Assembly (NCBI GenBank): GCA_024644875.1
Contig: JAHEGY010000028.1
Span: forward strand, 1 to 45,576
Length of the DNA stretch: 45,576 nucleotides
Source: Cyclobacteriaceae bacterium
GTDB lineage: Bacteria; Bacteroidota; Bacteroidia; Cytophagales; Cyclobacteriaceae
Reading direction: 5' to 3'
Shown here: positions 43,236-45,576 of the stretch, piece after piece
How positions within the stretch are numbered: the stretch's first letter is position 1
Layout: each line of letters begins with the position of its first letter
Made by a program: the position numbers and the translations under genes
The notes under the pieces: model-generated
Database searches by the model: none
What the model saw: the letters and a program-made list of their open reading frames with translations, nothing else
What the model was told of the DNA's origin: nothing

Positions 43236-44273
43236 ATGACTGCATTCCCGGAAAAAATATTGAGTGAACAGGAATTGGATGAGATACTTTCCAGACCAAC
43301 AAAAGACCTTATTGAGAAGATTGCCGGACTCGATGGAGATATTCTGTTTCTAGGCGTTTCAGGTAAGATCGGCATCTCCATGGCGATAATGGCCAAAAGA
43401 GCTGTTGATCTTTCGGGGACAAAGAAACGAATAATCGGCCTGAGCCGATTCAGTCAGGAAAATCAAATAGAGGTATTGGAAAAAGCCGGGATAGAGATCA
43501 TTCGGGGAGATCTGCTAGATCCGGAATTTGTCAATGGATTACCTAAAGTAAAAAATGTTATCTTTCTTGCCGGCATGAAGTTCGGTTCAGAAGAAAACCT
43601 GTCATTAACATGGGCCATAAACGCCTACCTCCCCGGATTGATAGCCGATCATTTTAGTGGATCAAGGATTGTTGCCTTTTCGACAGGATGCGTATATCCG
43701 CTGGTACCTGTTTCCTATGGCGGATCAAAGGAAGCAGATAAGCCAGATCCCGTAGGTGAATACGCCCAATCCTGCCTCGGCCGGGAACGGATGTTTGAAT
43801 ATGGCAGTCTCAGACATGGAACACCGGTAATCCTGATAAGGTTGAACTACGCAGTTGAAATGCGGTACGGTGTGCTCGTGGACATAGCCCTGAAGGTAAA
43901 AACCGGAACACCTATAGATCTAACCATGGGGCATTTTAATGTGATATGGCAGGGAGATGCAAATGCGATGATCTTAAAGGCGCTGAATTATTGCCAATCC
44001 CCTGCCAGAATTTTAAACATTACTGGTCAGGATATACTTTCTGTAAAAGATGTCGCCATTCAATTCGGAAAATTATTGGGAACCGAGCCTGAGTTTTCCG
44101 GGAAAGAGTCTGGAACTGCTCTTTTGAGTAATGCGGAAGAATCTTTTAAACTTTTGGGGTATCCGGGGGTAAATGTTGAAAAAATGATCTCCTGGATAGC
44201 CGACTGGATCTCCAATGACAGGCCGCTTTTAAATAAACCAACCCATTTTGAAGTGAGAGATGGAAAATATTAA
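43236..44273 (+). CDS. NAD-dependent epimerase/dehydratase-like protein with altered catalytic motif
   Basis: The 345-residue extended SDR protein has a nucleotide-binding loop G40-V-S-G43-K-I-G46 after strand DILFLG and a serine/threonine strand VAFSTGCVYP. In the usual YxxxK position it reads E-Y176-A-Q-S-C180-L-G-R-E-R, so the catalytic lysine is a cysteine. Later substrate-domain features (RLNYAVEMRYGVLVDIA, WQGDANAMILKAL) are intact, which argues for a functional protein rather than a pseudogene. It overlaps the aldolase-family gene by 14 bp, implying coupled expression and a shared pathway. It may be a dehydrogenase or epimerase with changed chemistry. Substrate unknown. Confidence 0.85.
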   Translation: MTAFPEKILSEQELDEILSRPTKDLIEKIAGLDGDILFLGVSGKIGISMAIMAKRAVDLSGTKKRIIGLSRFSQENQIEVLEKAGIEIIRGDLLDPEFVNGLPKVKNVIFLAGMKFGSEENLSLTWAINAYLPGLIADHFSGSRIVAFSTGCVYPLVPVSYGGSKEADKPDPVGEYAQSCLGRERMFEYGSLRHGTPVILIRLNYAVEMRYGVLVDIALKVKTGTPIDLTMGHFNVIWQGDANAMILKALNYCQSPARILNITGQDILSVKDVAIQFGKLLGTEPEFSGKESGTALLSNAEESFKLLGYPGVNVEKMISWIADWISNDRPLLNKPTHFEVRDGKY

Positions 44274-45336
44274 CCTGCCCATACTTCCGGAGGAAACAAA
44301 TAAACTATTACACAAAGGAGTAGTGATACCAGCCTTACCCCTTGCTCTGAATAAAGACCGCGAGCTCGATGAACGACGGCAAAGGGCATTATTAAGGTAT
44401 TATCTTGATGCAGGAGCCGGGGGGATAGCTGCTGCTGTTCATACCACCCAGTTCAATATCAGAAAGCACGGGGTCAACTTGTTTGAAAGGATTTTGAGGA
44501 TTACATCAGAAGAAATCAGGGATTTTACATTACGCTCTGGCAAAACTATTATTAAAATAGCCGGTGTGATTGGCAGAACAGAACAAGCCATTAGAGAGGC
44601 ACAGATGGCCGTCAACTCTGGGTATGATGCCGCATTGTTAAGCCTTGCTGCTTTTCAGGATGATCATAATACGGAAATACTTGCGCATTGCCAAAAAATA
44701 TCAGAGGTAATGCCCCTGTTTGGGTTTTATCTACAACCTGCTGTAGGTGGCAGGATCCTGGATGTTGATTTCTGGCGGTCATTTTCAGGAATACCAAATG
44801 TAGCAGCCATTAAAATCGCTCCTTTTAACCGTTATCAGACACATGACGTCATTCGTGGCGTTGTAGAATCGGGTCGTGCAATAGACATTGCCCTGTATAC
44901 CGGAAATGATGACAATATTATAGCAGACCTTCTTACAGAATATCACATCCCTGTAAATTCAGGGATGGTTAAAAAGCGAATAGTAGGCGGTTTACTGGGT
45001 CATTGGGCAGTATGGACCAAAAAGGCTGTTGAGATACTTGACAAGGTACATTCTGCTGAAAGCGCTGCGGATATAAAAGCTTTAATAACTTTGGGAACGA
45101 AAGTCACTGATTCTAATGCTGCTTTCTTTGATGTGGCAAACAATTTTTCCGGGGTAATTGCAGGCATCCATGAAGTCCTCAGAAGACAAGGCCTGCTGGA
45201 AGGGACCTGGACCTTGGACAAAGAGGAAAAATTGTCACCTGGCCAGAAAGATGAAATAAACCGGGTATATGATGCCTACCCCGAGTTAAATGATGATGAT
45301 TTTGTCAGGGAGAACCTGGGCAAATGGCTTTCTTAG
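44260..45336 (+). CDS. Dihydrodipicolinate synthase / N-acetylneuraminate lyase family protein
   Basis: The 358-residue TIM-barrel class I aldolase-family enzyme has its Schiff-base lysine at K185 (NVAAIKIAPFNRYQ) and the catalytic tyrosine in FGFYLQPAVGG. The N-terminal strand VIPALPLALNKDRELDERRQRALLRYYLDAGAGGI matches the family (glycine-rich substrate region replaced by AGAGGIAAAVHTTQF). It is about 60 residues longer than DapA or NanA, with an added C-terminal helical region. A role in lysine synthesis is unlikely given the operon; cleavage or dehydration of a keto sugar acid is more plausible. The ATG lies within the end of the epimerase gene. Confidence 0.88.
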   Translation: MENINLPILPEETNKLLHKGVVIPALPLALNKDRELDERRQRALLRYYLDAGAGGIAAAVHTTQFNIRKHGVNLFERILRITSEEIRDFTLRSGKTIIKIAGVIGRTEQAIREAQMAVNSGYDAALLSLAAFQDDHNTEILAHCQKISEVMPLFGFYLQPAVGGRILDVDFWRSFSGIPNVAAIKIAPFNRYQTHDVIRGVVESGRAIDIALYTGNDDNIIADLLTEYHIPVNSGMVKKRIVGGLLGHWAVWTKKAVEILDKVHSAESAADIKALITLGTKVTDSNAAFFDVANNFSGVIAGIHEVLRRQGLLEGTWTLDKEEKLSPGQKDEINRVYDAYPELNDDDFVRENLGKWLS

Positions 45337-45340
45337 ACAA

Positions 45341-45576
45341 TCAGGGTGCGACAGTCTGCATCAATAGTCCGCAAACCCAGGCACCATAAGTGCCAAGTGC
45401 GTACCCCAGGACTGCAAGTAGTACACCTACCGGAGCCAGTGAGGGATGAAAAGCGGCGGCGACAACCGGGGCAGATGCAGCACCTCCTATGTTCGCCTTG
45501 CTACCGACGGCCAGGAAGAAATAGGGAGCCTTGATGATTTTCCCCATAACAATAAGCAATATGACATGGATTAGCA
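45341..45576 (-). CDS. DUF819 family membrane protein (5' truncated by window)
   Basis: The frame is open from the right window edge to the stop at 45341 and encodes about 78 C-terminal residues. They contain GSKANIGGAASAPVVAAAFHPSLAPVGVLL and a final helix ending YGAWVCGLLMQ, the hallmark C-terminus of DUF819 membrane proteins. These have about ten helices, and their transported substrate is unknown. The gene converges on the aldolase-family gene with 4 bp between stops and no visible terminator. Confidence 0.85.
   Translation of the reverse strand, partial: LIHVILLIVMGKIIKAPYFFLAVGSKANIGGAASAPVVAAAFHPSLAPVGVLLAVLGYALGTYGAWVCGLLMQTVAP

Overview
The window looks like a chromosomal segment of a marine-type, aerobic Bacteroidota bacterium of moderate to low GC. 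The evidence is an alternative complex III (act) locus running directly into a caa3-type oxidase locus, several matches to the Bacteroidota promoter (-7 TAnnTTTG), many AT-rich intergenic gaps without Shine-Dalgarno sequences, and polysaccharide-use genes (sulfatase end, secreted GH2 enzyme, sodium:solute symporter). No rRNA, tRNA, CRISPR array or insertion sequence was recognised.

Layout. 1-2.2 kb: the C-terminus of a sulfatase, a gene-poor stretch, a MetA-like outer-membrane protein and a DUF427 protein. 2.2-4.2 kb: an AT-rich gap and a lone tyrosine recombinase with its own terminator. 4.3-5.8 kb: an MlaE/MlaF-type lipid ABC transporter pair. 5.8-30.0 kb: an unbroken minus-strand block. 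Read in transcription order it is actABCDEF (quinol:cytochrome c oxidoreductase), coxB, coxA, ctaA, cyoE, two subunit III genes, subunit IV, a SCO-like protein that has lost its copper ligands, DUF420, a small CxxC membrane protein, DUF983, then a very large NtrY-like histidine kinase whose stop codon overlaps the start of a 1153-residue outer-membrane protein. A strong promoter lies just upstream of actA.

30.0-32.6 kb: a divergent intergenic region with a perfect 21-bp Fur/PerR-like palindrome separates the act promoter from aconitase. 32.7-41.2 kb: GH2 beta-galactosidase-like enzyme with a LamG insertion, thioredoxin-like protein, ferritin, lipoprotein carbon-nitrogen hydrolase, a lipoprotein of unknown function and a two-domain GNAT protein. 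41.2-45.3 kb: behind an 18-bp inverted repeat lies a probable catabolic operon: small membrane protein, sodium:solute symporter, NAD-dependent epimerase-like protein (YxxxK changed to YxxxC) and a DapA-family aldolase. The right edge cuts a DUF819 membrane protein.

Together, ACIII takes electrons from menaquinol and passes them through c-type hemes to the CuA oxidase. The ctaA/cyoE products make heme A, and the small cox-locus genes probably assist assembly. Aconitase supplies the TCA cycle, and the right-hand genes feed carbohydrate-derived carbon into it. No single gene cluster here is clearly a novel system. The strongest candidates for new biology are the translationally coupled kinase plus giant outer-membrane protein, the cysteine-free SCO paralog inside the oxidase operon, and the two palindromic regulatory sites.
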